A DNA stretch of 64,000 nucleotides from Geosiphon pyriformis (Eukaryota; Glomeromycota; Glomeromycetes; Archaeosporales; Geosiphonaceae), in NCBI GenBank assembly GCA_016748015.1, contig JAAOMT010000128.1, positions 2,007,770 through 2,071,769 on the forward strand. The letters are read 5' to 3'. A model generated the notes under the pieces. The model searched no databases and had not been told where the DNA came from. It worked only from the letters and a program-made list of their open reading frames with translations. Positions 36,444 through 48,592 of the stretch are shown piece after piece. Numbering within the stretch: position 1 is the first letter of the stretch; each line of letters opens with the position of its first letter. The position numbers and the translations under genes are program-made.

Positions 36444-38543
36444 CTAAAAAACTACAGATATTAGATACAAAAATTGTTTATTTGACATAGTCTTCTTTAA
36501 AACCAGATTCATAAAAAATCTAACATCTGATAAGCTTTGACAAGACTCAATTTGGAAAGATCATTTGTAAACAAAAAAATGTTCAAGTATCTATAAGATT
36601 TACTCTTTTTTGCTATCAAAATATTAAATCTACTTATTAATAAATAGGGAATTTTTACTTTTTAATTAATAGATATGACAACTATTTTTTCAATGTTAAT
36701 TGAAATGTCATTAATTTCAAAAAATTTGTTAGCAATATTTAAGATGTATTATGTAACAAATATGTCATTTTCAATCCAAATTGTATTATTCACAAAAGCT
36801 TCTGTTGTCAAAAAAGATGTCTTGCCACCTCTAAGATTCTATTTGCTAGTTTTTATAATAAATTTTGAATTCAATCTATAATCAAACAAACTGTTATGTT
36901 TTTTAATTTTACAAAGCAAAGAATTATAAAAAATTTTCTACAGCAGTAATAAAAAGACTTTTTTTTAATTCAAATTATCATGTACAATATACTTATTTAT
37001 AAGTCCAAAATCTGTTATTATTTAATTAACTCTATTATTGTAAATGTTTTCAAAAAACTGAATAAAATAAAAACACATCTTGATCTTATTTAAACTATTT
37101 TACAAATAGTACCACCTAACAGAATTGTATATTTTGCATATATCTTAAAGAACCAATTACAACTCTCTGTTTTTTTTCAATACATTTTCAATTACAAAAT
37201 TAATGGCAAAAATTGAAGTCTAAGTAAATGTTTTCTTTAGAACTGAAAAATTATTACTATATAAAACATCAAATTTACTACAAACTAAAAAAATTATATC
37301 TAAAAAAATCTTAAATAGAATTCTATAAGCTGTTTTAATTAAAGTTATTGGTCTGATATTTGTTAGTATTTTTTTTCAATTATATAATTTTAGTATTATA
37401 GAAATTCAAGCCTTTTTCTACTGTATGAAAACTATATTTAACACTAAATTCACATTAAAAATATCCAATAAATTTTTTAAAATCTGTTTATTTTCATGTT
37501 TTTAAAGCTTATTAAAAATACCAGAAAGGCTAATGGCTTTATTATTAGGCAGATTTTTGATTACTTGTAGAAATTTTTAAACTTAATATTATTCATAATT
37601 TTTAAGAATACACAATTATTAAAATAGTTTAGAGAAGTATATTATCTGAACTATTAATTAGACTAAGTGCTAAGTATTACATGTTTTCTTGTCTATTTTT
37701 TTATAATAGTATTGATTATAGACTTGATTTCACAAGACTTCAGAACCAGATTGTCATTTACTATTAAATAGTCAAGTATTATTTTCTAAAATAGTTGTTT
37801 CAAAACACTTTTAATTATGTGCTCTTTATTAAAACAAAAATTTTCTATGTATTTTTCTATTATCTTTCTAATAAAATTATTTTTAACAACTTTAAATTCA
37901 TAATATTTGAATTTGCAATATTTTTTTTTGACTCTTAACAGATAGCACAGAATTTTTTCCAATTTTTTGCTATTATTAACCAAAATATTTATTTTGGAGA
38001 TCTTTTTTTTATTAATAACAATTCAAATATTAATAAAATAAATAGTCTTAAAATTTTTATTTGAATTTAAATCCTTAATGATTTTGGCCACTAACAGCTT
38101 TAGCTTAAAGAACTTAATGATTGTATGTTTTATAAACACTTAAAATTACTGAATTAAAGTTTAGAAAAAATCTTATTAATAAAGTTTACTACTATCTTTT
38201 TCAAAATCAACTATATTGTATCTAAATTACTATGATCTTTTATATTATTGAACCTAGCTGTCTTATTCAAAACTGTACTTAAAAAACATTTCTTAAAATA
38301 TGACTACTTAATAATCTTAGCACTTTTGATTTTGAACTTCTATCTATTCTTATTAGTCTGTTTATAAACATTATTAAGACAAGTATTTAAGAAATTATTC
38401 AAACTAATTACAACTAAAATAGTTTTGTGATTAGTATCAAAAAAATTAGCAATAATATTAATTCTATAACCAGTAACTATAAATGCCAGGTTTTAATTTA
38501 CAAAAATAAAATCTATGACCATTTTACTACTCTTAGAATTGTT

Positions 38544-38774
38544 CTAAGTAAGAGCTTTAGCAAATAGATATCTATTAAATAAGTTAACCAAATTCAAATC
38601 CAAACAAAACTTAAAACTCATACTTTTCTTAAAATTGTTTTTATTAAAATTTTCATTTAATACTATAAAAATACTGGAATTAACTGTTTTAGCAATGAAA
38701 GAATTAACTTTAGACACTTGGTCAAACCTTGTCTCTACAGATATACCAGTATATAAATCTAAAATTGTAACCAA
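38544..38774 (-). pseudogene. LINE copy 2 endonuclease fragment
   Basis: Open stretch VTILDLYTGISVETRFDQ through FIVLNENFNKNNFKK and KFCLDLNLVNLFN, collinear with the copy 1 endonuclease (VAVLDLYASASAEARFGQ, FVVLGENFNEGDSKK). The upstream ETKL block is present at nucleotide level near 38960 in a broken frame. Confidence 0.7.
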
Positions 38775-39220
38775 AATTTTGTCTTTAAAGAGAAGTCTTA
38801 CTAAAATAACATGACCAGAAATTTTTTTTACTTTAAAAACATATCAAATTAAAGAATTATTTATAACAACAGTCATTTCAGCACCAAAAAAACTCTTATT
38901 CAGGCCAGTTGTGAAAATTCATACTCTATTAAACTTATTTATAATCTATGATCTAACACTAGATCTTAACTTTGTTTCCATAATAATAGAAACTATATTA
39001 TCTAAACTTATATGCCAATAAACAATGTCTTTCTGTTTTGCAAAAACATTAATACTCCAAACATTATATATAATAAATCTTTATACCAAGTTATTTATTA
39101 AGATAATAAGATTGTTAAAAAGCCTAAACCAAAACACAACTAATCTAATCTTACCAAAACCAAATTAACAAAAACTTTAAGAGCAACTATTTATCTTAGT
39201 GGTTAAAATTTTTAATTTAT

Positions 39221-40913
39221 TTAAACTAAATTAGAAGTCTGATCAATTAAAACTAAAAGAAAAGGGACAGACAATATAAATGTGTTATTTAAAATTATAT
39301 CTAATTCTAAATTTGAGTTTGAAAGTACAAACACAATAAAAAAGAGAAATTGAAAAATAAGTGCCAAAAATACCAAATCTACAAAGCTTAATTTTTTTAC
39401 AATACTAAATACTTGATCTGGTAAAAGCTCCAAGAAGTGTTTTAAAAAGACCAAATGAGCATTCAAAGAAAAATTATTTGGTAAAGTAGAAAAAAATTTT
39501 CTATTGAAATCTAAAGCACCAAAAAAAAAACTAGAACCAAAACCAAAGAGCAAACTGTTAGAAATAAAAGCCACTAAGATTATTTGTGCTTATAATTTGC
39601 CACCAAAAGCAGCAGAATGAGAGATAAAAACATATTTTTTGGTGTACAATTTGGCTAATTGGAGACAATTTTCATTCAAAATAATTTTCTTAAATACTTT
39701 TATAGACAAAAATATGAGAGAACTAGAAACATTATATTTAAAAAAAAAATATCCAAAACACTCACACTTTTTACAACAAATCAGATCTAATTTGGTCCAA
39801 GAAAATTTAACATCACCAAAAATTGGTTTTGTGCAAAAAACAGATTTTAGTAATTTATCTAATTTAAAACCTATAACAATACAATAAACACTATTGCTAT
39901 TCTTAAATGATTTATTGACAACACATGTTTTTTTACCAGTTTTTTTAACAAAAATATTAAAATCATAAACAGTTGTTTTTACTGACAAGGTAAATAAGAG
40001 TGCTTTAAATCAATTTTTAAACATCTAAATATCTTGATCTCTTATAGTTTTGGCCACATATATTAAATTTTTTCTGATTAGAAATAACTATTTTGAAGCC
40101 AATTAATTTGCTTAACTTAATTTAGCAAACTTCATTATAGTTTTTTGCCATATTCTAATGAGCTAAATTTTAATTAACAAAATTTAACCAAACTTGGATA
40201 CTACAACAACAATCATTTTTTTTGGCATGTCTATAAATTTTTTTTTAATTATTATAGTTTAATCTAAGCATCTTTTTTGTCTTTTGACATTATTGTTTAC
40301 AATAATCTTTTTGTTTTTAGCCAATAATATAGTTTTCTTTATATTTTTTTTAGATGTAAATGTTGCTTAAATAATCTCTTTAAATTTTGAAAAAGTAGTT
40401 GTCTTCTCTAAAATTATTAACTAATGAAAAAATTTTTCTAACCATCTAAGTTTTTGTCATAACTAATTTGCTTTCTACTGCAAACAGATTGATATTAAGA
40501 GCAAAAGATTTTTTGATAAGTACTTCAAACTGAGTTTTAATAATTTTTAAATTAATTTACTTTCTGTTGAAAGAGATATTAAAAAAGAAAGAGAGAAGTC
40601 TTTTGTTTTCATTTATGCTATAATCAATTGAGCCAATAGAAAAACCACAAACCAGACTAGTATTAATTCTCTTAGTTTTAAAGATATTTGCTGTTAAATC
40701 AAGAAAAAAACTACTACTAATATCAAATAAGACATTATCATCTTTATTATTATCAAATTTACTATCTATATTCAAATATATGCTACTGTTAGCACCAGAT
40801 TTAATTAAAAAGATATCTTTTTTATTTTCAGAATAATTAATATTATCAACTGAAATCTTTTTTTTTTGGGAAAATGAATTTTCAATAGAACTATGAAGAA
40901 TTTCTTTAAACAC
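39221..40913 (-). pseudogene. LINE copy 2 ORF1 and spacer
   Basis: 40913-40557 matches copy 1 5851-5459 (SFSQKKKISVDNINYSENKKD versus SFSQKKKVALGNIKHFGNEKD). 39988-39590 matches the second half of ORF1, and 39574-39221 matches the spacer. The zinc knuckle reads CKKC-ECFG-Y-FFFK-Y: both the His and the last Cys are Tyr, each a single transition from the consensus. Between 40556 and 39989 only nucleotide similarity remains. Confidence 0.7.
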
Positions 40914-41499
40914 CTTTTTTTAAACATAATACCATCTAAGACAGTCATTAAGTCCACTACAAAAAAAGTTATTTGCTTAAGAAATATTTGTAAAAAATAA
41001 CAAAAAAAAATAAAAAACTTTTTTTCAAAAATATGTTCTTTTTATTTATAAATAAATATATTATGTATAATATTAATAATATCTATAATAACTTTTAAAT
41101 TATTAATAAATATTTTAATAGTCTTTAAAAACCAATTTTTTAAAACAAAACTTTTAATAATAATTATATATAAATAATTATTAGTTTTTATATTAAGTAA
41201 TAGTTAAATAACCAAAAAATTTATAACTGATTAAACAAAAAATTATTATTATTTAATTATAGCATTAATAATAATTTTTTTTATAATAAAATTAAATTTA
41301 TACAAAAAAGTATGATTATAATTTTTTAACAAATTACAATATAAATAGATAATACTTAAATATAAAATATTATACAGTTTTTTTTGAAACAACTAATAAT
41401 TATTTGTAAAAAGCTTTTATAAATAAAAATAAAAACAAAAAAAAACAAAAACCAAGCTAATTAAATCAATATATATATATCTATTTAAGTATTATATTA

Positions 41500-44460
41500 T
41501 TATAATATAAATAAAATCAAAATTACAAGCCAAAAATTTATTTACGAATTTTTTGTATTTAGATTTTTAATTAACAAAACTAATAAAATTAAACAAATTT
41601 TTAATAAAATAACAAATATTTCAAAAACAAATTAGTTTTTAATAACTAAATAATATTTACAACTATTAAAACACAAAATAAAAAGTGAATTTATAAAAAC
41701 ATCTATAATTATATTTATATAATTATTATTAAAGATATTAAAATAATTTTTAATTTTATTTTAGCAAACCAATAAAGTTTTATTTATAATAATAATAATA
41801 TTAATATAACTATGTTTTATTTAGTATTTGTTATAAAAACTAAGACTAATAATAATTAAATATAAAATACATATATTTAAAAAAGCTTAATTATTTAAAT
41901 TAACTTATATTTCTTATTAAAATATAATTTAAAATTAAAACTATTATTTGTAATTCAGCAAATATAAATAAAAAAAGACTATAAATATTTAGGTTTATTT
42001 TAAGACCAATATCTAAAAAGTAAGTAAAAATACTAATAGCAATATTATAAAAGTCCAAATTTTTAATTAAATTATTAATATATATAATAATATAAATTGT
42101 TTAATATATTTAAAATTAAAATCTTCTTTTTTAAAAAAAAGCATAAAGTCAATTTTTTGCCAAAAATAACCACAGCAAAAATATTTTTTTTGTTTAAAAA
42201 TTGCCAGTTATATTAACCAAAAAATTGTTTATAAGATTAATAAACAACTTAATAAATCCACAGTAAATATTATAATAATTAATTTGTAATTTATAAATTT
42301 ATTCTTTTATAATTAAAAAGTTTTTTAAAAATATTATTTACATTAATGCAAACAATCAAATTGGCCAATTTTTTTTGATTAAATTTGTTTAAAAGATTTA
42401 AAATTATATAACAAAGAATAATAAATTGGTTTATTAAAAATTTTTTTAAAAAGCTTAGTCTTAAACTTTAATTTTTTTTAATAATCGAGTTTTATTTAAT
42501 GTAAATACTTTTAAATACAAAACTAAATTAAATTTTATAATTAATAATAAGTTATAAAACTGCCAAAACCAAATATAAAAACTATTTATTTAAGATAACT
42601 TTTTTTAAAATCATATTTGCAAAAAACTTAATATTAAAATATATTTTTTCAAATTAAGCTTTAATTAACAAAAAATTTCAAAATATTTGTGTATTTTTTT
42701 TTAACAATAAAAATAAATGTTTTACTAATATTTTTTATTATTAACGTTTTATGAGTGCAGCCCAATTACTATCTAGTATACAGAGTCAAAACTATGGACC
42801 CCAGTTAGACGCAATTCACGCATTTACTACATGTGACCAGTCACACTAATATTTAAAGTAAATTTTTTAATTTAATAGTTAATAAAAATAATTATTATCT
42901 TTTTATTATTTATTGAAATATTATTAACTCTAAAAAAATTATTGATAATATTCAAAATATATTGTAATACAATTTAAAACTAATCAATTTAAATTATATT
43001 ATTGATAAAATTTTAGTAATTAAAAATAAAATTAGGCCAATTTTAAATTTTAATCAATTAGTATTTATAACAAATTTTAAATTAATTTTATAGCTATATA
43101 AATATTCTTATTTTTTAACTTTACACAAAAAAAATTGTAAAATTTTTTTTAAAGCAAAAATAAAAATATTTTGTCTTAATTAAAACTATTATGTATTTTG
43201 TAATCACTAATTAAACTAAAATTTATTATAATTTTGTTAGTTTTAGTATTGTAAAAATTATTAAAAAACTTAATAAATCTTTTATATATTTTAATATAAG
43301 TTAAACTGTTTTTTAAATAAGACCAATTTACAAAATTATATGTTTTATACATATTTTATAAGATCAATCAAAGTTTTTTTTTAAAACATTTCAATTAAGT
43401 CAATAACAAATATAAAAGGTTGAATAAAAGTTTTTTTTTAAAACAAAAAAATTGCTATTATAAAGAATACTATATTTAATACATGTAAAAAAAATTTGGT
43501 TCAACAAAATTTTTAAATTTTTTTTTTGTTAGTCTTAATCAATACAATAAAATAAATATTAATAAAAATATTATCTTATTTATAAGATTTAAAAATTATT
43601 ACAATGTTTTTAAAGTTTATTAAAAATACTAGACAGATTTATTATTTTGTCATTAAGCAAATTTTTTATGACTATTATTATAAAAACAATATAAATTAAC
43701 TAAATATTATTTTTATATTAATATAAAAATAAAAATAATTATTATTTTAATAAATTTAATAATAAAAGTGAATTTAAATAATAAATTGCATAATATTTAA
43801 CAAATTAAAATTTAAACTTGTTTAATATTACAGATAAAAAACAAAAAACAAAAGCTTAAACTTAACATAATTTAAAAAATGCAAAAAAAACGGTATTATG
43901 TATTCATAATAAAAAATATATTAAATTAATTGCAAATTGTTAATGAACAATAATAACAACTTATTTAATACAAATTACAAAAACATTAATTAAAACTAAT
44001 AAAATAAATAAAAATTGTTTATAAAGTCTTAAAAACATTAATAAAAAAATAAAAACATTAAATGATTATTAAACAGATATAAATACAACAATTATAATGA
44101 AAAGTTTATCAACTAAATAAATTAACAGTATTTAAAAAAACATTAAAAAAATTAAAGCCAATAAGCTATATAAAATTAAAATTGCAAAAAAGTAGCTGTT
44201 TACAAAAACACATAAATAATTTTGCCACAATTAATTAAACTATTTTAGAAAATCTGTTAAAAAGATAATAATTTTATTTTACAACTAAATAAAATAAAAA
44301 CTAAACTAGATAATATTATAAAAAATGACTTGTAGAAAAAACTTTTGACAAGATTTTGATTTGATAAAAAAAAAATTAATATACGTAAAAAATAATTTAT
44401 TTGCACAGTAAATAATGGTTAAATTACATTCAATAAAGCAGATTAAATAAAAAATAAAAA
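41500..44460 (-). mobile_element. LINE copy 3 (extremely decayed)
   Basis: No ORF survives, but blocks align collinearly with copies 1 and 2. 41700-41900 matches RNase H (34390-34560). 42350-42490 matches the pol linker (35240-35410), with a near-identical word order aagcttagtcttaaacttta. 43240-43440 matches RT palm sequence (37020-37270). 43600-43680 (tgtttttaaagtttattaaa...) matches 37497-37570 and copy 1 2393-2460. The substitutions are overwhelmingly toward A/T. It lies head-to-tail behind copy 2 in the same orientation. The CATGTGA-core repeat C sits inside it at 42755-42850. Confidence 0.7.
42755..42850 (+). repeat. CATGTGA-core dispersed repeat, copy C
   Basis: Contains gcaattcacgcatttactac and atgtgaccagtcacactaat at about 42810-42850. 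The left flank (ccccagttagacgcaa) aligns with copies A and B. It is embedded in the decayed LINE copy 3, so it either inserted there or marks a rearrangement boundary. Confidence 0.55.
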
Positions 44461-44486
44461 ATAAATTAATACAATATTTTTAATTA

Positions 44487-44709
44487 CCTTAGAGCGCCTA
44501 TAGTACCCAGGGTATTATTCAAAATTTACTAGTCAGAAAATTGTATAGTACCCATGGGTATTATACATACATGGAGTACTAAATATGGGAGTTCCTTTAG
44601 AAAGGAATATTTCACATTCTTTATTAATAAATTTAGCTAGTAAAAGAATAATTGAACTGTATCTAATGTTAATTATGGGGGATACTATACTATATGCAGT
44701 GCTCTACGG
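44487..44709. mobile_element. Candidate MITE, 223 bp, TA target duplication
   Basis: The left end ccttagagcgcctatagta and the inverted right end ccgtagagcactgcatatag are imperfect terminal inverted repeats (shared C-C-K-T-A-G-A-G-C-R-C, then a tatagta word). Each is flanked by TA (44485-44486 and 44710-44711), as expected for Tc1/mariner-type insertion. Inside are two near-palindromes, tacccagggta at 44504-44514 and tacccatgggta at 44549-44560. There is no coding capacity. It sits at the junction between the LINE desert and the gene island. Confidence 0.6.
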
Positions 44710-45531
44710 TAGTTAAATAAGTTTTAATAAGAAAAAGATTGCATTTTAACAATATAATTGAGTTATATTATATCAGGACATTTTTATTAAAAATTGAATG
44801 ACATTAGTTTCTTGAACAAAGTCTTATGCTTAATAATAAGGAAGTTTTCAATCAACCAAAGTAGATTTCTTTAAAAACCACTGTTATTCTTGAAAAATGC
44901 TAGCATTTATTTCACTTTCCTCTTCTTTTAAAATTCATATTCATTTAACATGAATAACCAAGACAGACCAAAGATCCAAAATAGTCGTCTTAAAAACTTG
45001 TTATAAAAATATTGACTTTTAAATAGGGTTTTCTGAATTATGTATTGTCTAAAAGAATAAATATTTCGTATCCAATATTTTCTTTCGAAATTTATCATTA
45101 GGAGTCCCTTATCTCTTGAATGAATCTATTAACTTGAACAGTTATAAAACTAATCCCAAAATATTTTAACTGTTTTATTATCAGCGAAACCAACTCTTTT
45201 GTGATATCTTTGTATTTGTCTCCAAAAATCGTATGAAAAAGCAGGATTGATTTACTATGATTTTACAGCAGAATCTTCCATTGGGTTTTGATCCTTTGAG
45301 AAAGTCAAAAGGTTTTCAAAATAAAATTATAATCATACATAGAGAGCTTTGGATCTCATATTTCATCTTTTCAATTGCCTAATAAAAATTTTACATAATA
45401 AGATCCGATGAAAAAACGAGTGCGGGTTTCAAACTAATCAGAAAGTCTTTGACCACTGGCACTGATTAACTAGTGATTCGTCTAGCGATATTTCTTTAAA
45501 AGAATTCCTTTTTTCATCCTGCTCGCCAGAA
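44710..45531. other. Intergenic region upstream of candidate REC114
   Basis: About 0.8 kb of moderate AT-rich sequence with no supportable ORF. It serves as the 5' flank of the following gene. Confidence 0.5.
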
Positions 45532-47810
45532 ATGTCTTCCCAACCATCAGGGCCGATAACCTTTCAATTAGAAAAGTTTTCTCGTTGGCCAACACCTTAT
45601 CATAATGATGTTTTCCAAACCGGAGAAAACTGGCACCCTGTTATAGGACCGAATATAATTTTAAAGCTCGAAAATATGGTCCCCCCTGGAGTGCCTCTTG
45701 GAGGAAGAGGGGAACCAGTTATCATAATTATGAAGGACATTTGTATATTGGTCTGTGTGAGACGCCTTTTTTTGAGATTATTGGAAAACCAAAGTATCCA
45801 AATTTTTTGCTTTCAACTTTTTATTAAACAGGAAAAATTAAACGTGTCATATCGCTACGCTGCGACGACACAAGCCAGAATGGGCCTAAAGTACCCAATT
45901 ATTGGGATCAAATATAATGAAAAAGACGCTGAGAGCTTTGGTGGAGTATGTATTTAAAAGGTTTCATTATTAACATATTCAGCTTTTAAAACTTTCTAAT
46001 TTATCCATGATTATAAAGGCCACTTGTCAAAGAAACGTTAAAATTCAACTTCGAATCCCAAATATGGATGATTTCGAAAAATGTGTGGCCATTCTGGGAA
46101 GATATATCAATAGAGTAAACGAAGAAACATCCACAACTTCAAATACTCAGTTGGAAATACCTACTCAAGTGCTTAAACCATTACAAGAAAATGATCACGT
46201 CCAAAATAACCAGAGCCTACCCCCCACTAATTCAATGAACTCTTTGATCCATACACAAAGACATTTCTCGAACCCCGAAATAACAAAAAGGCAAAGTAAA
46301 TCTCAAGAAAAATCCGATTGCTATGGTGGAGCTACAAAGGATCCTCCGTCACTAAATTCGTGTTTTAGGTCGCCCATAAAATGTGCTCCCTCATACGGGA
46401 CATTCGACTCAAGCAGTCAAAGCAAAAATAATTTTGAATTAGCTCAAGATAATAAAATGAGAAATTCAAATGAAAATTCCCTAAACGAATCTACAAATAA
46501 TAAAATTTTTCCATCAAGTAGATATGGAGTCTCTCATGAGACGCAAACACTTGCACCGGTGGCTCAACAATTAAAAGTAAACGGCAGCCAGGGATCAAAT
46601 TTGTGCTCAAAAAATCAGATTCAAATGAATCCCCTACAAAGTGAAAGACTTCAGCAATTTCAGAGCTCGCAATCATATTCAACTCCATTCCCAACTATTC
46701 CCAATCAAACTGGGCAGAACCAGACTATATCGTTACCATCAAAATTTTCTCAGCAGGGATATCAACCCTTGGAACATTATCCAGAAAAATGTTTTAGTTC
46801 TGAAACTCTTCACAGCTTCAATAACCAAAACCCACTATTCCACCCCCAAGCCAAGAACTCTCATTATAAAGAGTCGTCATCCGCATTTTCAAATTCTCCC
46901 TCTAATGGAAATGAAAAAAGTAATTGCTTTAAATTTTTTAATGCTTATCCACAATAAAAATAACAAAGTTTTACATCTTCTAATTTCAATGAGCACAGGG
47001 ACTGGACAACCTTCAACTAATTCTATTCCTACGTCATATAATATGCCTGGGTCAGCTCAAACCAAATCCTCTTTTCCAAATGTAACGCCTGAATCACACG
47101 AAGATGTGAATTCATCCAAAACAAAGGCAATCGAAATTATTTCGCTTTCGTCTTCTCCATTAATTGACTCTGTTCAAATCAAACAAGAAACAAAAGAAAA
47201 GAGCACCCCAGACCTAATAGACTTGACTTTAGAAGAGAGTATTGAGGAGAATTCTTCAGTTAATCATTGCTTTTCCCTTCGAAAACGTCAAGAATATTCT
47301 CAGACTTTACCAAAAAACGAATTTCAACAAACTCAATACGCTTTAAACAAGAATAATTTTCAGTATCATACAAATAAAAAATTAAAATTTTCATCCAATA
47401 CACGTCAAAATACAAGCCTGTCTCCACAAAATACTCACAACAAACCTCAACCATCCGAGACTCGTATAATGGACGGCCATTTACCGGAAGAAACTCTATC
47501 AAAAAATTCTCACGTACAAGCCGTTCTAAAAGAATTCGACGAAGAGCCGATTTTCCAAACCCTATCAAACCCGAGTCAGGTATTTGCTGCCACAGCGTCT
47601 CGGAAAAAAGAGCCGTCAAATATCCCAATAACCGAAATTCCTGAAAATAATCCTAAACTACCAATTGACGACGAAGAACTCGAGAAATGGGTTGCGGATG
47701 TGTTAAAAGATCCAGAATTCCCAGAATTTGTCTCAAGGGTTGAGAAACTTTGGAAGGCTCGTTTTTTGGTGGATGATATGCTATGGGATTATACACAAAA
47801 GCAGAGTTAA
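45532..47810 (+). CDS. Candidate Rec114-like meiotic recombination protein
   Basis: Three exons (45532-45945, 46019-46919, 46999-47810) splice in frame to 708 aa. A further in-frame intron at 45751-45831 (81 nt, GT-AG) is possible and would leave 681 aa. The N-terminal ~180 residues look like a beta-rich PH-type domain ending with NVKIQLRIPNMDDFEKCVAILGRYI, which resembles the signature 'Q-L-x-F-P-x-x-x-x-F-x-x-C-V' helix of Rec114. The middle ~450 residues are Ser/Asn/Gln-rich and probably disordered, with SUMO-interaction-like EIISLSSS and DLIDLTLEE. The C-terminus (ELEKWVADVLKDPEFPEFVSRVEKLWKA) resembles the Mei4-binding helices of Rec114. Rec114 with Mei4 activates Spo11 for meiotic double-strand breaks. 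Assignment rests on short motifs and overall architecture only. Confidence 0.55.
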
Positions 47811-48592
47811 TGAGATAGTGAAAAATGCAAGAAGTTGCGAATTTTCAACTTAAATTGAAGATTAAAAATGATATTGAAAATGTAATATAATGCATTTTTT
47901 TACAATAATAATCTATAAATCAAGAGGTTTCGAAATTTAAGAGAGACCTTTGATCCATTTCAAAACCCCAATCTCTTAAAATGATAAACCGGGCAAAAAA
48001 GATAATAAATTTATACAATTTCACTAGTCAAGAAAATTGAAGCTTGGGAAAGCGAAATTCATCTTACAGCTAGAGATCAAAAATCTCTTAAAAATCATTT
48101 TAACTAAACAACCTTACAATCCATATTAAGAATTAAGCAAAAATTTCTGTATTGGGGAGCCAAAGAGGGGGTTGAAAAACTTAATTTCATGGATAAATTT
48201 CTTCCTTTAATCACCATTTTTGTGAAAAATTTCCCTTATAATTTTGTCGTCCTCTTGCTCATTTTAAAATATTGGTTTGAAAACAGAGTTGACAGGCCCG
48301 CCTTAAAAGATCATTAGCTATTAAGATGAGGCTTTGACTGCTTGAATATGAGCCGCGCATCCACTGAGGCTTTTGCTGGGCTATGAATGTTTTTTTCCTA
48401 TAAAAGCACATTAAAAGGAAGGTTGTACGAACTAAAAATTTTGATCCTTGAGAAACAACTAATATATTTACAATTTAACGATTTATTTTTCCAAAACTTT
48501 TGATAATATTTCTTTAATTACATATGTTATGACATAGAGGAAATTTTAAAATCATCCAAAAAACGATTTAGGATTTAATAGATTTTACGTAA
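47811..48592. other. Intergenic region between candidate REC114 and amino-acid permease
   Basis: About 0.8 kb without a supportable ORF or RNA gene. It holds the 3' flank of one gene and the 5' flank of the next. Confidence 0.5.

Larger units (their letters stand above)
33500..41045 (-). mobile_element. LINE copy 2 (heavily decayed, carries an insertion)
   Basis: All domains of copy 1 recur in the same order with much lower G+C. ORF1 is at 40913-39590, the spacer at 39574-39221, endonuclease at 38774-38544, RT N-part at 37983-37786, the RT palm around 37400-36650 (nucleotide-level match only), RNase H at 35153-34398, and the C-terminal segment to 33564. The copy 1 stretch 1140-1290 aligns to 35230-35459 and copy 1 1327-1600 aligns to 36431-36680, so about 1 kb at 35448-36431 is an insertion. 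The leader up to about 41045 matches copy 1 near 5945. This copy supplies the 3' part that copy 1 loses at the window edge. Confidence 0.85.

Noticed and set aside
46491-47628. Minus-strand ORFs opposite the REC114 candidate
   Set aside because: Antisense shadows with no domain. The plus strand has consistent splicing and motifs.
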